From contig JABMLP010000012.1 of NCBI GenBank assembly GCA_013176395.1, positions 310,001 to 374,000 on the forward strand: a stretch of 64,000 bases of DNA, in the 5' to 3' direction. The position numbers were made by a program, and so were the translations under genes. This document shows, piece by piece, positions 1 through 11,625 of this stretch (positions within the stretch are counted from its first letter, which is position 1; each line of letters starts with the position of its first letter). This DNA comes from Venturia oleaginea. Taxonomy: Eukaryota > Ascomycota > Dothideomycetes > Venturiales > Venturiaceae. The notes beneath the pieces are model-generated. The model was not told the DNA's origin. It was given only the letters and a program-made list of their open reading frames with translations, and searched no databases.

Positions 1-583
1 CAAATACAAAATTAATTCGATCGATTGAGATTAGCGCTGCAAATCAATTTTAGATAATCAATCAGAGGCCTTGAATTCTAATCAATCCAATCTACCCCAA
101 GAATCGTCAGGATTCGATGGATTGGCTAGGGGTATGAATCCACGCGCAAATAACGGGATTTTTCAACCCATCTAAATTTTTCGTACATCTCAGCGTAGAC
201 TGATGGATTGAAATAAGCGCCATATATTTTAAACCCAACCCATCTGTCTAATGTCTCGTATAAGCACTCACTCAACTAGCTTGTCGGAGAAATATATTCA
301 ACTCTCTTCCCCCATCCTAGAAGGGATCAAATAAACATACAAAGAAAGAAATATCTCCCAGCGACATCGTAGATATCGACAGGGAAAGAAAGCCGCCGAA
401 ATTGTGTTTTTTGAATGGCTCCAAAATGAATGATTCCTTCAAGACCAAATCAAATCTACTTGAATCTCCCAGTCTTCGTATCCAACAATCTCGGCCTCTT
501 TCTTCACCTACTGATAGATGGTAGATTGATGAAGATATTATCCATCTCCCAGCCCAACCCTAAAACATTTAAATAAACATACA
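1..583. other. Intergenic, no gene seen
   Basis: AT-rich sequence with no convincing coding region. A stretch at about 329-360 resembles the sequence just before the microsatellite (570-590): both hold AAATAAACATACAAAG followed by A/G-rich sequence. The unexpanded ancestor of the repeat may therefore still sit a few hundred bases upstream. Confidence 0.6.
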
Positions 584-590
584 AAGAGAG

Positions 591-1110
591 AGAGAGACAG
601 AGAGAGACAGAGAGAGACAGAGAGAGACAGAGAGAGACAGAGAGAGACAGAGAGAGACAGAGAGAGACAGAGAGAGACAGAGAGAGACAGAGAGAGACAG
701 AGAGAGACAGAGAGAGACAGAGAGAGACAGAGAGAGACAGAGAGAGACAGAGAGAGACAGAGAGAGACAGAGAGAGACAGAGAGAGACAGAGAGAGACAG
801 AGAGAGACAGAGAGAGACAGAGAGAGACAGAGAGAGACAGAGAGAGACAGAGAGAGACAGAGAGAGACAGAGAGAGACAGAGAGAGACAGAGAGAGACAG
901 AGAGAGACAGAGAGAGACAGAGAGAGACAGAGAGAGACAGAGAGAGACAGAGAGAGACAGAGAGAGACAGAGAGAGACAGAGAGAGACAGAGAGAGACAG
1001 AGAGAGACAGAGAGAGACAGAGAGAGACAGAGAGAGACAGAGAGAGACAGAGAGAGACAGAGAGAGACAGAGAGAGACAGAGAGAGACAGAGAGAGACAG
1101 AGAGAGACAG
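591..1110. repeat. Decamer microsatellite, 52 perfect copies
   Basis: The 10-bp unit AGAGAGACAG repeats without a single interruption, with partial units on both sides (about 584-590 and 1111-1120). Ten bases is not a multiple of three, so three units encode ten residues and all frames stay open. On the minus strand this creates a false 269-residue Ser/Leu/Cys/Val ORF at 504-1313. The strand is 90% purine. Perfect identity over 520 bp implies recent expansion or ongoing homogenisation. Confidence 0.98.
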
Positions 1111-1120
1111 AGAGAGAGAG

Positions 1121-2495
1121 ATCTCATAAACCTATCTCCAACCCCAAATAATTTCCGCGTTCCTCCCCCCGAAACAAATTGCATCTTCAACACAAGCACA
1201 AGCACAAGCGCCAAACGCCAAACGCCAAACGCCACACCCGAAGTTCTCATCTCATCGCCAAGCACTCCCGGAGAAAAAAAGACCCTTCCAGCCATCTCAA
1301 AACAACACATCAAACATCAAACATTCAAAAACAAAAAAGCGCATCGGCCTCAAGACCAAATCGTCGGGTCCGACAGGAAAGAAAAAAACCACAAAGCAAA
1401 GATGCCGAAAAGTCCGAGAAGTCCGACGATGCCGATGCCGATGCCGACGCCGATCCAGCGAGGAGGGTAGCTGGTATTTGGGAGCGATGTAAGAGGTCTG
1501 GCGTGGGAATGGAAAGGCAAGTCGCAGCGGCCTCGGGCCTCTCAAAAGCACTAACAGAGAGGGCAAACAACACACACACACACACACACCATGAATTGCT
1601 CATAGTAGCTAAAGGTAAGTCATACTATTAGGGCATTCATAAACCAGTCATTCGTACAAACGACGAGAAACATCACTTCGAAAATTGAAAATTGAAATGC
1701 CAATCAACGAGTTTTGCCACTCCTGATTAACTGAGAGGTTAATAAGAGTAGTATCACCGTTCGCATATGCTATCGAGATAGACGCTGTGGGACGCCTCAT
1801 TGACCAAGCGCACCACAAGACGAGCAGAGGAGCAAGGAAGGACGGAGGTAGTAATCGTAATCTATAAGCATAGCATTCATGTTATTCATTCTTCATCATC
1901 GCTGCATACCAAGCATGCATATCATGAGTGCGAGTAAGAAAAATTTGCCAGACGTCGTCGTGTACGTGGATCTCGACAAGCAAGGCCCTCCAATTTCCAA
2001 AGATTTGTGCTGAATGTGCCCAAGAATACAATAAGAAGCGAATACAGCCTACTAGTCTCGACAAGACCAGTTCGTGAAAAACATCCGATAAAATAAGGGG
2101 GTATTTTCCTATATTCCTATTTTCCTACTTTCCTGTCCCACCATGATGGAAAAAAGACTCGCTTCTGGGGTATTTCATTGTAAAGAAAAGAAAAGATACA
2201 AGTCGTAGAAGAGACGACGATGTCGAGGAGGATCGATCTAGTGTCCATGTTTGCGATGGCAACATGAAGAAACCAATCAAGTCGTGTGAGGGCTGAGGCC
2301 ATCGATGCCTGGACCGGATTGCGCAAGGAGGTTATGCTTTTATTTCCGTTTGCCAAGGTTTCATACGGAGTCGGGGTAGAAATATGACCGGCAATAACAT
2401 GGTTGTTTGGAGTGCATGTCGAGCATGTTGAGGCGTGGCCCCACCATGTTTACCCATCATTCATACGCCGCTGCTGTCTGCAATGTGCGCTTTGG
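1121..2495. other. Intergenic region downstream of GRR1
   Basis: No supported gene. It contains short simple repeats: CACAAG and CCAAACG units near 1190-1235, a GATGCC/GACGCC run near 1424-1455 and a CA run near 1570-1590. ORFs on both strands at 1179-1631 are composed of these low-complexity tracts and resemble no family I know. Confidence 0.6.
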
Positions 2496-4554
2496 CTAGG
2501 ATTCCGTTGTGGGGTCCAAGAGCATTTCACTGACGTCGCCGAAATTGTCGTCATCGTCTAATGTGAGCGGCGCATCGTTCGTCGGACTCATTGCGTTGGG
2601 GCTGCCCTCGCCGCTGAGTGCCTGAGATGGTGGAATTGTCAATGGGGGAAGCTGATTGAACGGCGTCTGGTGGATCTGAGGAGCAGGGGGTGGCGGTGGA
2701 GGTTGCAAAGTGTGAAGTTGATGAGGTTGTGACTGTACTGCTGCTGCGTAGCTAGCGTGTGTGTGCGGCATGATTGTTTGCGCATGCGCGTTGTTGGAAT
2801 GAGCATGAGTGTCAACATCGCTATCATCGTACATGGTACCCTGTCCATCGTATGGAGCTCCTTCGTCAAGTCTAGCCTGCTCATTTAAATAAATTCGCAG
2901 ACGTTTTACACCGTCATTAGAGAAGACGCAGAAGACTTCTCGTTGATGATCGTTGAATTCGTCAGGAGGCGATCGACAAAATGTGGTCAGCCTCTCTTGG
3001 AGAAATGCGTGCACGCCTGTCAAGCTGAGATGGGTCAAGCGGGGACAGTTATTGAGCAAGGCCGCGATACCCTGAAGTTGTTAGTATCGTCGTAAAGCCG
3101 TTAGGATGGATACTTACAGGGACAGTCAGGTTGGTACAGTAGCTGAGATGCACGCGTTCCAGTGAGCTCAACGCAGGTGGGTCAGACTGTTTGGGCTTCG
3201 CCAAAGCAAGAATGCTCCGCTCGGTGATAGCGTTACATTTGACCAGGCCAATTCGCTTAAGCTTGGGTAATGTCGCCAGCTGGGTGACCGAGTGGTCGGT
3301 CAGATTGGTGCAGCAAGCGAGGTCTATATATCGGATCCGAGTGCAGATCTTCACCAGTTGAATCACGCCAGCATCCGTGATGCGTGCGCAGTGTCCAAGA
3401 TGAATATAGTGTAAATTCTTTCCCAGTTTTGTGATCGCTACGACGGCACGATCCGTGATTTGCCTGCACTTTGCAAGGACCAGATTACGCAGACGAGGAG
3501 CTGCAGAAATAATCCTTTGTACACCTGCATCCTGCAATTCTCCACAGTCCGTCAAGTCCAAGATTCTGAGGGTCTCGAAAGAAGTCTCAAACGGGAGGTT
3601 GAGGAAAGCGTTGTCGGTAATGCGCGTGCAATGGGCCAGGCGAAGTTCTCGTAGGTTTGGTCCCTCACTTATCAAAGCTGTCACTGCTTCGTCTTCCACT
3701 TGAGAGCAGTTGTGGAGATCAATTTCGAGAAGTTGAGGACAAGTGGTGGCGAAGGCAATGATGGATTTGTTCGTCAGTTGCCTGCACTCGTTAAATTTTA
3801 GCCGCTTCAAGTGCCTGCAGCTGCGGGCGACATTGACCAAAGAATCATCGGAGATCTGCCGACAAGCGGTGATGTTCAGTCCTTGAAGTCGGTAGCAATA
3901 TTCTGCCACAGTGTCCATTGTCTTATCTGTGACGCCGTCCACGGCTGTGACATCCAGGGCCAAAAGACAGCTGTTTCCTTTTATCGTCTGAACCACGCTC
4001 AGATCGGTTAGCTTTGTGCAGCCTGTAAGGGTAAGACGCTCGATGCGATTGCAGTTTTGAAAGGGTTGTAGGGTTCCGTCGCTGACTTGGTTGCCGAGGG
4101 AGGCCAGATTGAGCCGCTTGACGAGGCGATCGTAGTCGAACGAAGCGTGGGCACTCCGTAGTGAAACAGCAACACTTTGTATGGCATTCCAGCTGCCTGT
4201 CTGCGGTCGATGCCATAGCAGCCCAACGCTATTGGAGGCCCAATCTCTTGATACTAGCATGCAGTGCTTGAGGTCCCTGATCGAACTGAGCCTCTGGAAT
4301 ATGGATATCATCAACTCGGCGGGCAGTTTGCTGATTGGCGATAATCGTTGGCGTTCAGCAATATCGCGAGCTGCCGAGTCGTTGAGTTCCTCGGGTATCG
4401 AGAGGGCTAGTGATGATTTGGAGTCGTTGTCATGTAACATTGGGTAGTCATTTTCATCGTCGTCAAAGTCCCTCTCGGGGGAGGTGGATGAGGAGGAGGA
4501 GGATCGATTTCCGTCAGAGTATCGACGACTCATGTCGCGGGAGGTCCTCATCAT
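2496..4554 (-). CDS. grr1: F-box/leucine-rich-repeat protein, SCF ubiquitin ligase subunit Grr1
   Basis: Substrate receptor of an SCF ubiquitin ligase. In yeast and other fungi Grr1 links nutrient sensing to degradation of cyclins and glucose-repression factors. Two exons, 4554-3118 and 3071-2496, are joined by a 46-bp intron (GTAAGT...TTCAG) in phase 0, giving 670 residues. After an acidic, Ser-rich N-terminus, an F-box lies at about residues 70-115 (begins SPISKLPAELMISIFQRL). About a dozen AMN1-type LRRs follow, each with the 'C..ITD' pattern. The exon junction restores the LRR sequence VPGIAALLNNCPRLTHLSL. The C-terminus has the Grr1-typical block FCVFSNDGVKRLR and a Pro/His/Gln-rich tail. 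The first of two adjacent ATGs was taken as start. Upstream (4560-4600) is a GGTGAGGTGGT repeat. The family call is strong; the roles are by homology. Confidence 0.93.
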
Positions 4555-6942
4555 GGCGATGGTGAGGTGGTGAGGTGGTGAGATGGTGAGGTGGTGATTG
4601 TGTGTAGGAGGAGAAGTAGGTGTGGTTGAGGTTAAGCTGGATTACACGACGGCGGGCGCTTCCAGGGTTTCTAGGGTCCTGCTGGGGTGTCGGAGGGGTG
4701 ATGAAGGGGCGACTAAGGCAGCAAGCAAGGGCTCTTCTGCGAGTTGTGTTGGTGTTGAAGGAACAAAGGGACATGAGTGTGCCTCGCTATGTTCTGGGCC
4801 CACACTACGTACCTTGGTAATATTAACACTCTGCGGATAAGCCCTTCTTCATAATTTCAATTCCAGCCAACGGCGAAACAAAGTTTGAAGGCCGCCACGG
4901 GTGCATACACAGTAACTCCACACGAGATGCTGCACGTTCCCAAGCCTCCTACCTGCCAAGACCCGTTTCCTGCCAGGAGATGGGTCACGAGAGCCTTGTC
5001 ACTTGTCTCGAGGAGAAGGTCGGAGTCGGCGAGCAAGAGACTCCGCTGCTTTCAGGTAGAGCTAACCCGAATCCGGCCATTCTGTACCGAGCATTATTTA
5101 TTACTATTCCCCGTCCTTTTCTGACGAATCACTGATGGTCCCGAGGAGTTGAATACCGCTTACTCTGTATCCATCCTCGTCGCCTACTTCCAACTGCACT
5201 TGCACTTCCCGCTGGCTGCTCACTCCTCTAGATACCAACCATCCTGACTGTAACGGTGCCTCTCGTCTACAAAGCAGGCAAGTCGTCGTGCATCTCTCCA
5301 CGTCTCGCGCCTGCAAAGAGCGAACCAGCGGAGGGCGCACAGCAAGACACGCGTCCTCCCCTCGTCCAGCATCATGTTCCACGAACTACCTCGTAGCTCG
5401 TCCAGGCCCTTCTCCTGACTCCCATGCGCCTCACTACGCTGGGAAAAAAGCCATTCGCGGCTTGTGTCCATGATTGGTCAAGCCCTAGCATTACGGTGAT
5501 CAAAATCATCATGGCGATGATGATCAAGTTCAAGTCTGGTGTTTGTGTGTCGGCATCTTCGGTATGCCGACGATTGCAAGTAGCATTCCATTTTTGTGCA
5601 CGTTGGGTCGATCTTGCGCTTGCTTCGTGTTGCGCGGCTCAAAGCAGCTTCCACATTCCACATTCTGTATGGGACATGACGTATGTCCCTTGCAGCTTCA
5701 TGGTGCAGAAGTCGTGCACCCAGATCCTTTTCTCCGCAGCGCCAGTGACCCGGAAAATCTCAACGTGGAAAGACGGGTGTGGTAGTGTGGTAACGTCTTT
5801 GGGTTGGGTTGTCGGCCGCGAAGCCTCCAACTGAACGGCTGTGCCCGCTACCGAGTACCCTTAATTCCCCTCCCCCTCCCCCTCCCCCTCGTTCAATCGA
5901 AAGGGGTGCAGACGGGCGTTGCAGAGTTCACGGCGGCAGAAAATACCGCTCTCCGACTTTCAAAAGTCAGGACTTCAGTACTCTTGCCCAAGGCTCATCA
6001 CCACGCTATTCTAACCGCGACTGCACCTCTTTTCGATGCACGATGGTGCCGCTTGACAGGTTAGTCAAGCCCAAAGCGGAAAAGATGTCGACTTTCAATT
6101 TGTAAAGCCTTGCTGGCATGTTTGCACGTTTGGGTCATCACCACTCGAATCACAGCTACGGGCCTCTTGATTACCGAATCCTGATTACTCGATTGGGCAT
6201 GTGATCTTTCAAGAAGACCGTCAAGGCTCAAGCTTGGAAGCATTTCAATTATAAGAAACACTAGAATGGGCGTCTGGCATCTACATGAGGCTGTGTTACG
6301 ACAAGAGCTTGGGCAATCGTGGCCTATTTCGTGCCCTGATAATGCCTGTGCTACCCGTTCACAGCAGGCACAACACGCCGGATCAATTTCGTTGATGTAA
6401 CGTGCGTGGTACAAAATGCTGCAGGAGGATTTGTGAAACTTGATGAGAGAGATGACTTTGGCCCTGCATCAGCAGTTTCCCAACCACTACGCGAGGAGAC
6501 GAAATAGTCGGTCAAAGTACATATTTGTGCCCGGTTTGAGATCTTTGAGACGATCACCAAAGAACTATGAAGAAAGACGCGTACAGTCCTTGCGACATCA
6601 CTTTCCTCCCCTTACCTACCCCTCTACGGCAAAACCATGAGTTGCACAGCCGGAGAAACTTCCGATTGTCACACTTGTCACACTCGGCAAGCGAATGTAT
6701 TTCGCAGTAAATAGAGTTTTGACAGTCAGACTTTCTCGACTCTTAGAAGCCCAGAATTTTTTTAACGACAGCGCTTCAATAAGACCACCTGCGCTCTTTG
6801 GTCCCTGGGCTTGAAAAATGACGTAGGATTGATAACGAACTTGAGCTTCGTTAGCTCGCGACGACGCGTGGTGCGCGGGACATCTGAAAACAACGTTCAT
6901 CTAGATGAGGCCTCTCAATCCATCTTCACAGCCTTAAGGTTA
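4555..6942. other. Gene-poor region between GRR1 and the pogo element
   Basis: About 2.4 kb with many short overlapping ORFs on both strands, none with a recognisable domain or a credible splice pattern. It holds a CCCTCC simple repeat near 5868-5890. The first few hundred bases are presumably the GRR1 promoter and 5' UTR. Confidence 0.55.
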
Positions 6943-8790
6943 ACGTATTCACCACCGAGCCGGCCACACCACCGAGCCGGCCACATTTCCTTGGCACGAC
7001 CGACTCATATTACGCCTCTTCAATTTTATCGCTATCAACAATAGATTCCAAGTCTGTCGTGCTGCTATCTGATTCGAAAGATATCTCAATATCCTTTTTA
7101 CACCTTCGCGCATTGTGCCCAGTCGCGCCGCAGTTCCCACAGCGCCGTAAAGCTGGCCGGGCTGTTTCTTGATCACCACTACCACGAGCCTTCTTTGATT
7201 TCTGAGGCGCTACAGACGCCTCAGCAGCTACCTGCGCTGCTGCAGTCCCATACTCGATAGTACTACCTTGCTGCATCCACTTCCTTTTGCGCGATTTTCG
7301 CTTCGTCATTACTGCCAATTGCTCTTCAAGCTCGTGGTTTCGTGCAATAAGTAGAGCGTTCTGGTGCAGCATCAATTCAGCGCCCTTGACAAGCTGAGAG
7401 AAGCCAGTCTGCGCAGTAACTGGTGACCGAGTGAAAGATTCGCGTACAAGCTTTGATTGAGATCCAAATTCTTGAGTATTGCTTGGAGTCTTCGACTGCC
7501 ACGGCGTCTCCTGCGGTGGGGGTGCTGGTGGGGTACGTAGCCGTACTTCAAGGCGATCCAATACCACCTCCGCGTTAATAGGGACTAGCCCTACCATCTC
7601 AAAAGCCTTTCGACAGTTCTCTTCTGTAAACATGTCGAAAAACGCGTCTTTGAAGGCCGGGAGGAAGCCTCCTTTGTTGATATGGTAGACGCGTCGGCGT
7701 GCCAAGTCTCGAACTCGTTGAGAGTACTTGCACTTCAACGGCGAGAAGCAGACCATATCAAGCGGCTGGAGGATATGCGATGAATGAGGTGGCATACAGA
7801 GCAATAGGATCTTATGTTCGAGGCAGTAGTCCTTGAAATCCTGCTTGAGATGGCTCTCATGGCCGTCCAAGATGAGCAGCCTATACCCCCCTACTTGACG
7901 CGCCTTTGTATGCGCGTCAAAGTGCTTCAACCACTTAAGACCAAGCGCATTGTTTGTCCAGCCGTTCTCAGAGACCGAGAGCTTCCAATTCCGTGGTATA
8001 TCTGCCTCCTCATACCACGCAGAGATGTGAACGCGTCTTTTGTAGATAATGAAGGGCGGGGTCGCATACCCAGCGGCGCAGATACTCTGGATAACTGTAA
8101 CCCACTCGCGATTGCCTGGCTGGATCAAATTAGGCCGTGTACGTCTTTCAGAAGCTGTGAGGACCTTCATTGACCCAATAACGCCCATCTGGAAGCCAAT
8201 CTCGTCAAAGTTGTGCGTATCCTTGTCGTGGATGCCGTACTTGGCTTTAGTATCTGCAACGAGCTTGAACCACGCGCCGATAATCTCTGGGTCTTCCTGT
8301 AGTATCCTCTGCCTATCCTTGGCTCGATTGAAGGCCATCTTGAGCTCATCTGAGCGCGTTACGAACCTCTCAGCCCAGTTTTTCCCTACTGGCTCTCCAC
8401 CGCGTACACCCAGCAGTTTATCCGCCATATCTGCCACCTCACACAGCCGGGGCGCAAATCCTCGCAAATCGAGGTCGAGGATATATTTTACAAGCGTTTG
8501 CTCTTCTGTTGCAGTGAGCTTATGGGAGTTTGGGCGAGTTTGAGATGGAGAGGTAATTCCGCAGAGCCGATCAGAGAGCCTTTGGTGTTTGATGTTGAAG
8601 GCAGCAGCAGCGCGCCGTAGGCTTTGAATTTGGCCAGAGGTATAGGCCTGAAGAGTGAGATCAATTCTGCCTTCTTCTTGAACGGCTATCGCGTTGCGTT
8701 GTTGAGACATTGCGTGTTGAAGAGGATAAGGGCTGTGCCAAGGAAAAGTGGCCGGCTCGGTGGTGTGGCCGGCTCGGTGGTGGAATACGT
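6943..8790 (-). mobile_element. Complete pogo/Fot1-family DNA transposon (1,848 bp)
   Basis: Flanked by TA target duplications (6941-6942 and 8791-8792). The inverted ends start ACGTATTC and run about 57 bp with two small differences: one base indel after ACGTATTC and an AT/TT change before TTCCTTGGCAC. Each end holds two head-to-tail copies of a 17-bp unit, ACCACCGAGCCGGCCAC (6951-6967 and 6968-6984; reverse complement at 8748-8764 and 8765-8781). One uninterrupted transposase gene lies inside. Near-identical ends and an open frame make this a plausible autonomous copy. Confidence 0.95.
7010..8710 (-). CDS. Pogo-type DDE transposase with CENP-B-like DNA-binding region and zinc knuckle
   Basis: Catalyses excision and TA-targeted insertion of the surrounding element. 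The frame is open upstream to 8860, but that part crosses the terminal repeat. The start at 8710 (MSQQRNAIAVQEE) is the first ATG inside the ends and gives 566 residues. In order: psq/HTH plus Tc5-type HTH of CENP-B character (about residues 1-150), then a DDE_1 catalytic domain with Asp at about 169 (DEIGF), 282 (LDGHESH) and 318 (LDMVCFSP). That leaves 35 residues between the last two, as expected for a DD35D pogo/Fot1 enzyme. A basic segment follows, then a C-terminal CCHC knuckle (CGNCGATGHNARRC). The stop is TAA at 7010-7012. No lesion was seen. It is a relative of the truncated protein at 49757-50671. Confidence 0.93.
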   Translation of the reverse strand: MSQQRNAIAVQEEGRIDLTLQAYTSGQIQSLRRAAAAFNIKHQRLSDRLCGITSPSQTRPNSHKLTATEEQTLVKYILDLDLRGFAPRLCEVADMADKLLGVRGGEPVGKNWAERFVTRSDELKMAFNRAKDRQRILQEDPEIIGAWFKLVADTKAKYGIHDKDTHNFDEIGFQMGVIGSMKVLTASERRTRPNLIQPGNREWVTVIQSICAAGYATPPFIIYKRRVHISAWYEEADIPRNWKLSVSENGWTNNALGLKWLKHFDAHTKARQVGGYRLLILDGHESHLKQDFKDYCLEHKILLLCMPPHSSHILQPLDMVCFSPLKCKYSQRVRDLARRRVYHINKGGFLPAFKDAFFDMFTEENCRKAFEMVGLVPINAEVVLDRLEVRLRTPPAPPPQETPWQSKTPSNTQEFGSQSKLVRESFTRSPVTAQTGFSQLVKGAELMLHQNALLIARNHELEEQLAVMTKRKSRKRKWMQQGSTIEYGTAAAQVAAEASVAPQKSKKARGSGDQETARPALRRCGNCGATGHNARRCKKDIEISFESDSSTTDLESIVDSDKIEEA

Positions 8791-9969
8791 TATATCGGGA
8801 GTTTCTCTTACTATCGATAACAGGAAGAGATAAGGGCCTTTCAAGCCACATCTGATACATCGGTTGTATGTATTGATTTCGTCACGGTGCAGTGTATAGC
8901 TGACGATAGTGAGAGTTAAGAACGGAATAGTAGCAGATTATTGTACGAAGACGAGGTCGCACGTTGGCTTCTGACCAGGTCATTCGCGATTGCTGCTGTG
9001 GAATTAAATGGTCCTTTGTTTCGATCGCAAGCATCTTATCGAGCAGAGCTCATGTTCGGGACCCGAGCTGATATTGAAAGTCGTATGCAAAGCACCCTTG
9101 AGCAGGTGGATTTCTTACGATCTTTTGCTTCAAGCAGGTACCCTCTCTCTCAAAAGGGCTGCTTTCTTTGCGCTGTCCTCCATCATTATATGTTATCGAT
9201 GGCTTTGTCTCTTTCCACGTCCACATTAGTAGTCGCTCTTCTAGCTTGCTACTTATTAAGCCTGAACAGGACGTCGTGGTATTTATGGGCTAATCACAAG
9301 ATTGATCAATAAATTTCTGTGGTCGAGATTCGATTAGGTTTTGATTAGTCCCATCGTAAGTTCTCAACTCTCGTCCTTCCTCGACAGCCTTTCTCCTATG
9401 AAGGAATTCATCCAAGCACGCATGAATGTCCAAGAATTTAAGTGAGCTAGAAAGAATCACTATTGCGAAGTAGACCGTTTCTGTTCGAGATCGATATTGG
9501 AAAATTCCTGGAGGTCCTTTTCGGAACATTGCTAAGAATTTTTCGAGATCGATCGTGTATGGAGGAATTCAAACAGCGGAAGTAGGATTTGAGGTATCGC
9601 TTGGCCTCTTTTGCAACCTTGAGTCACTCTTTTCTGCGACAGAGCCTTACGAGGGTAACAAGAATGCTTGATTCTTGTTGGCCACTACCCGTTATACAAA
9701 TTTGTGTGCACGATAGTATCTAGTTCAAAAAACTTTCGTCTTTTCTCTTGTCGGTGGTGCGAGTCTCTATCCGTACGTATTCGGGAAGATTCAGGTTTCT
9801 TGGTCCTCTTTTTATCACCAATTGGATTTTCTTGGGGACGGAATCGATGGTTGAATGGAGGATTTGGGTATTCCCGTTTTGATAGCGTGGGTTTGGTGAA
9901 CATGTTTGGAGGCGGACATCCGGAATGTTTGTTTCCTCATCAGGCAGCTTAGCTCAGCCCTACAGCATA
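8791..9969. other. Intergenic, no gene seen
   Basis: About 1.2 kb between two transposons. Short ORFs on both strands (for example 8941-9312) have no recognisable features. Confidence 0.55.
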
Positions 9970-11386
9970 GCACAGGGTTCCTCAAATCTGACTGCGCAGG
10001 GCGCTCGGACCCACCATCCCATCTTTTGAACTTGAATATATTATGCTATTTACCACACGTTTGACTTGCAATGGATCTCTGGTTTTTGCTGAATCATCTT
10101 ACATCTTTCTGGCATCTCTCTGATCCTTTTCCGTATCATTGTGAGCGTTATCTTGTCCCATTCTGCCTAGATTTCAGCCTTGAAATGAGCCACCGACGAC
10201 CACCTCCTACCAGCTAATCTGGACTTAATGATGTTCCAACAAGACTCAATGGTATTGAGATCACATGATTGAGGAGGGTGAATAAGTAATAGAAGGTCTG
10301 CTTCTCTTTTTATGACTGCAGGGTCACTGTTAGGTGACTTGATTCCGTGAGAAGGATCACCATCCTCTTGAAGCCAGTATTTGCGCTGGTGACGCTTCTC
10401 CAAGGCCTAATAGCTTCAATGTGTTGCGGCAGTATCTTTTTGGCGTAGAAAACCTGTGTCATGCAGTTTCCTTTTGGTGTTTCGTCCTCCTTTGCCTTTA
10501 GGTCTTGCCAGACATTCAGCCGGGCTTGGTACACTGAATTCAGCTCGTATTTGAGTTGTTTAGGCTGCTTGACTTGCCTACGGACCTTCTCTGATGGCTC
10601 AGCCGGATCCTTGTAGAATATGAGGTTTCCTTTCTTGTTGTATGAGATGCCGCCGGCGACGTGAATGGTAACATCCAAAACGCCTTCTAGCTCCTCATTG
10701 ACACCTCTCTCTTGCCCTGGAAAGCGTAGCTCATATTCAGGTGCATTGGCGAGTTCTTTTGACTGAAAATGGGCTTCATCTGTGAACCAAATCCAACTCC
10801 AGAAGCCTGGTATGGTCTTTTTCTCGTGTTCTTTACCGTATTCAACCCTCTTTGGCCGATTTGCCTGGGATATCTGCTTCTGATAACGCTTCTGGAATCG
10901 CCTAGCCCCTGCATTGTACACGTGAGGCTGTGATGTCTTTGCGGAAGGCTTGCCGGGGCAGGAATTGGCTTGTTCCTGCCAGCCTTTTTCGTGTATGGGG
11001 TCATCTTGGTTCGTAAGGCGGGTAAGATCTGAAGCAGATACTTTGGTAGGCCGCCCTATGATGCAACTGCTCTTTCTCTGTGATCTGAATGCTGCATCAC
11101 CAATAAGTTCTCGTAGTTTAAGCCAACTACGTGCGGTAGAAGTTGGTATATTGATTTCAGGGAGGTATGCGATTGTACCGACGCCGTCGGCCTCATTCTT
11201 GCAACCCCAGGCCTGGAAAAATCGCATTCTCTTCGTGGTATCATATTCTCGCCGTGCAGTCTTTCTTTTGGGTGTTCTAGGCACCATGGTGGTGATAAAT
11301 TGAGCGATAAGTTGGTGTATACGTGGAAATTGAGATGGGATGGTGGGTCCGAGCGCCCTGCGCAGTCAGATTTGAGGAACCCTGTG
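9970..11386 (-). mobile_element. Tc1/IS630-type DNA transposon, inactivated
   Basis: The inverted ends begin CACAGGGTTCCTCAAATC and match for about 53 bp (left 9971-10023, right 11334-11386). The outer bases are TA at 9968-9969 and 11387-11388, the usual target duplication. The left end has one extra G after the TA. Inside is a single transposase pseudogene. The right end lies only about 240 bp upstream of the hbrB start codon. Confidence 0.9.
10050..11287 (-). pseudogene. Broken IS630/Tc1-superfamily transposase
   Basis: It aligns from start to end with the intact transposase at 47291-48535. Shared blocks include RREYDT.KR.RFFQA, FTDEAHFQSK, VAGG..YN, IFYKDP.EPSEK and LQEDGDPSHGI. Two lesions are visible. 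A frameshift near 10400 puts the second catalytic block (YWLQEDGDPSHG) in another frame. A TAG at about 10164-10166 follows HFKAEI, where the intact copy has CAG (Gln). Beyond that stop the sequence still encodes the expected C-terminus and ends at TAA near 10050. The CAG-to-TAG change is a C-to-T in a CpA context. The copy differs widely from the 47-kb one, so the two are family members and not recent duplicates. Confidence 0.88.
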
Positions 11387-11625
11387 TAGAGTGCGGGTCC
11401 AACCGTCCTTTCATCAGCCATGGAAGAGGAGACCATCGACGAGAAACAACCACTCCCAGCCCATCACAATCTGAATACAACCTCCTCGCCTCCCTAGAAT
11501 TGCTGTATCTCCGCGTCCCCATTGGCCTAGGACAGAGGACAAACCAACCTTCGCGCTCGGATCGTCTGTACAACCAGCATTTCCCTTGCAGGCATGACTA
11601 TCACCGCCAAAACGTTGCACCAGCC

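Noticed and set aside
504..1313. 269-residue minus-strand ORF
   Set aside because: Produced entirely by the decamer repeat; periodic Ser/Leu/Cys/Val sequence, no real coding signal.
8711..8860. Upstream extension of the pogo transposase
   Set aside because: Crosses the terminal inverted repeat and leaves the element.
11323..11625. N-terminal extension of hbrB
   Set aside because: Begins at a GTG inside the transposon's terminal repeat; homologous part starts later, ATG 11626 preferred.
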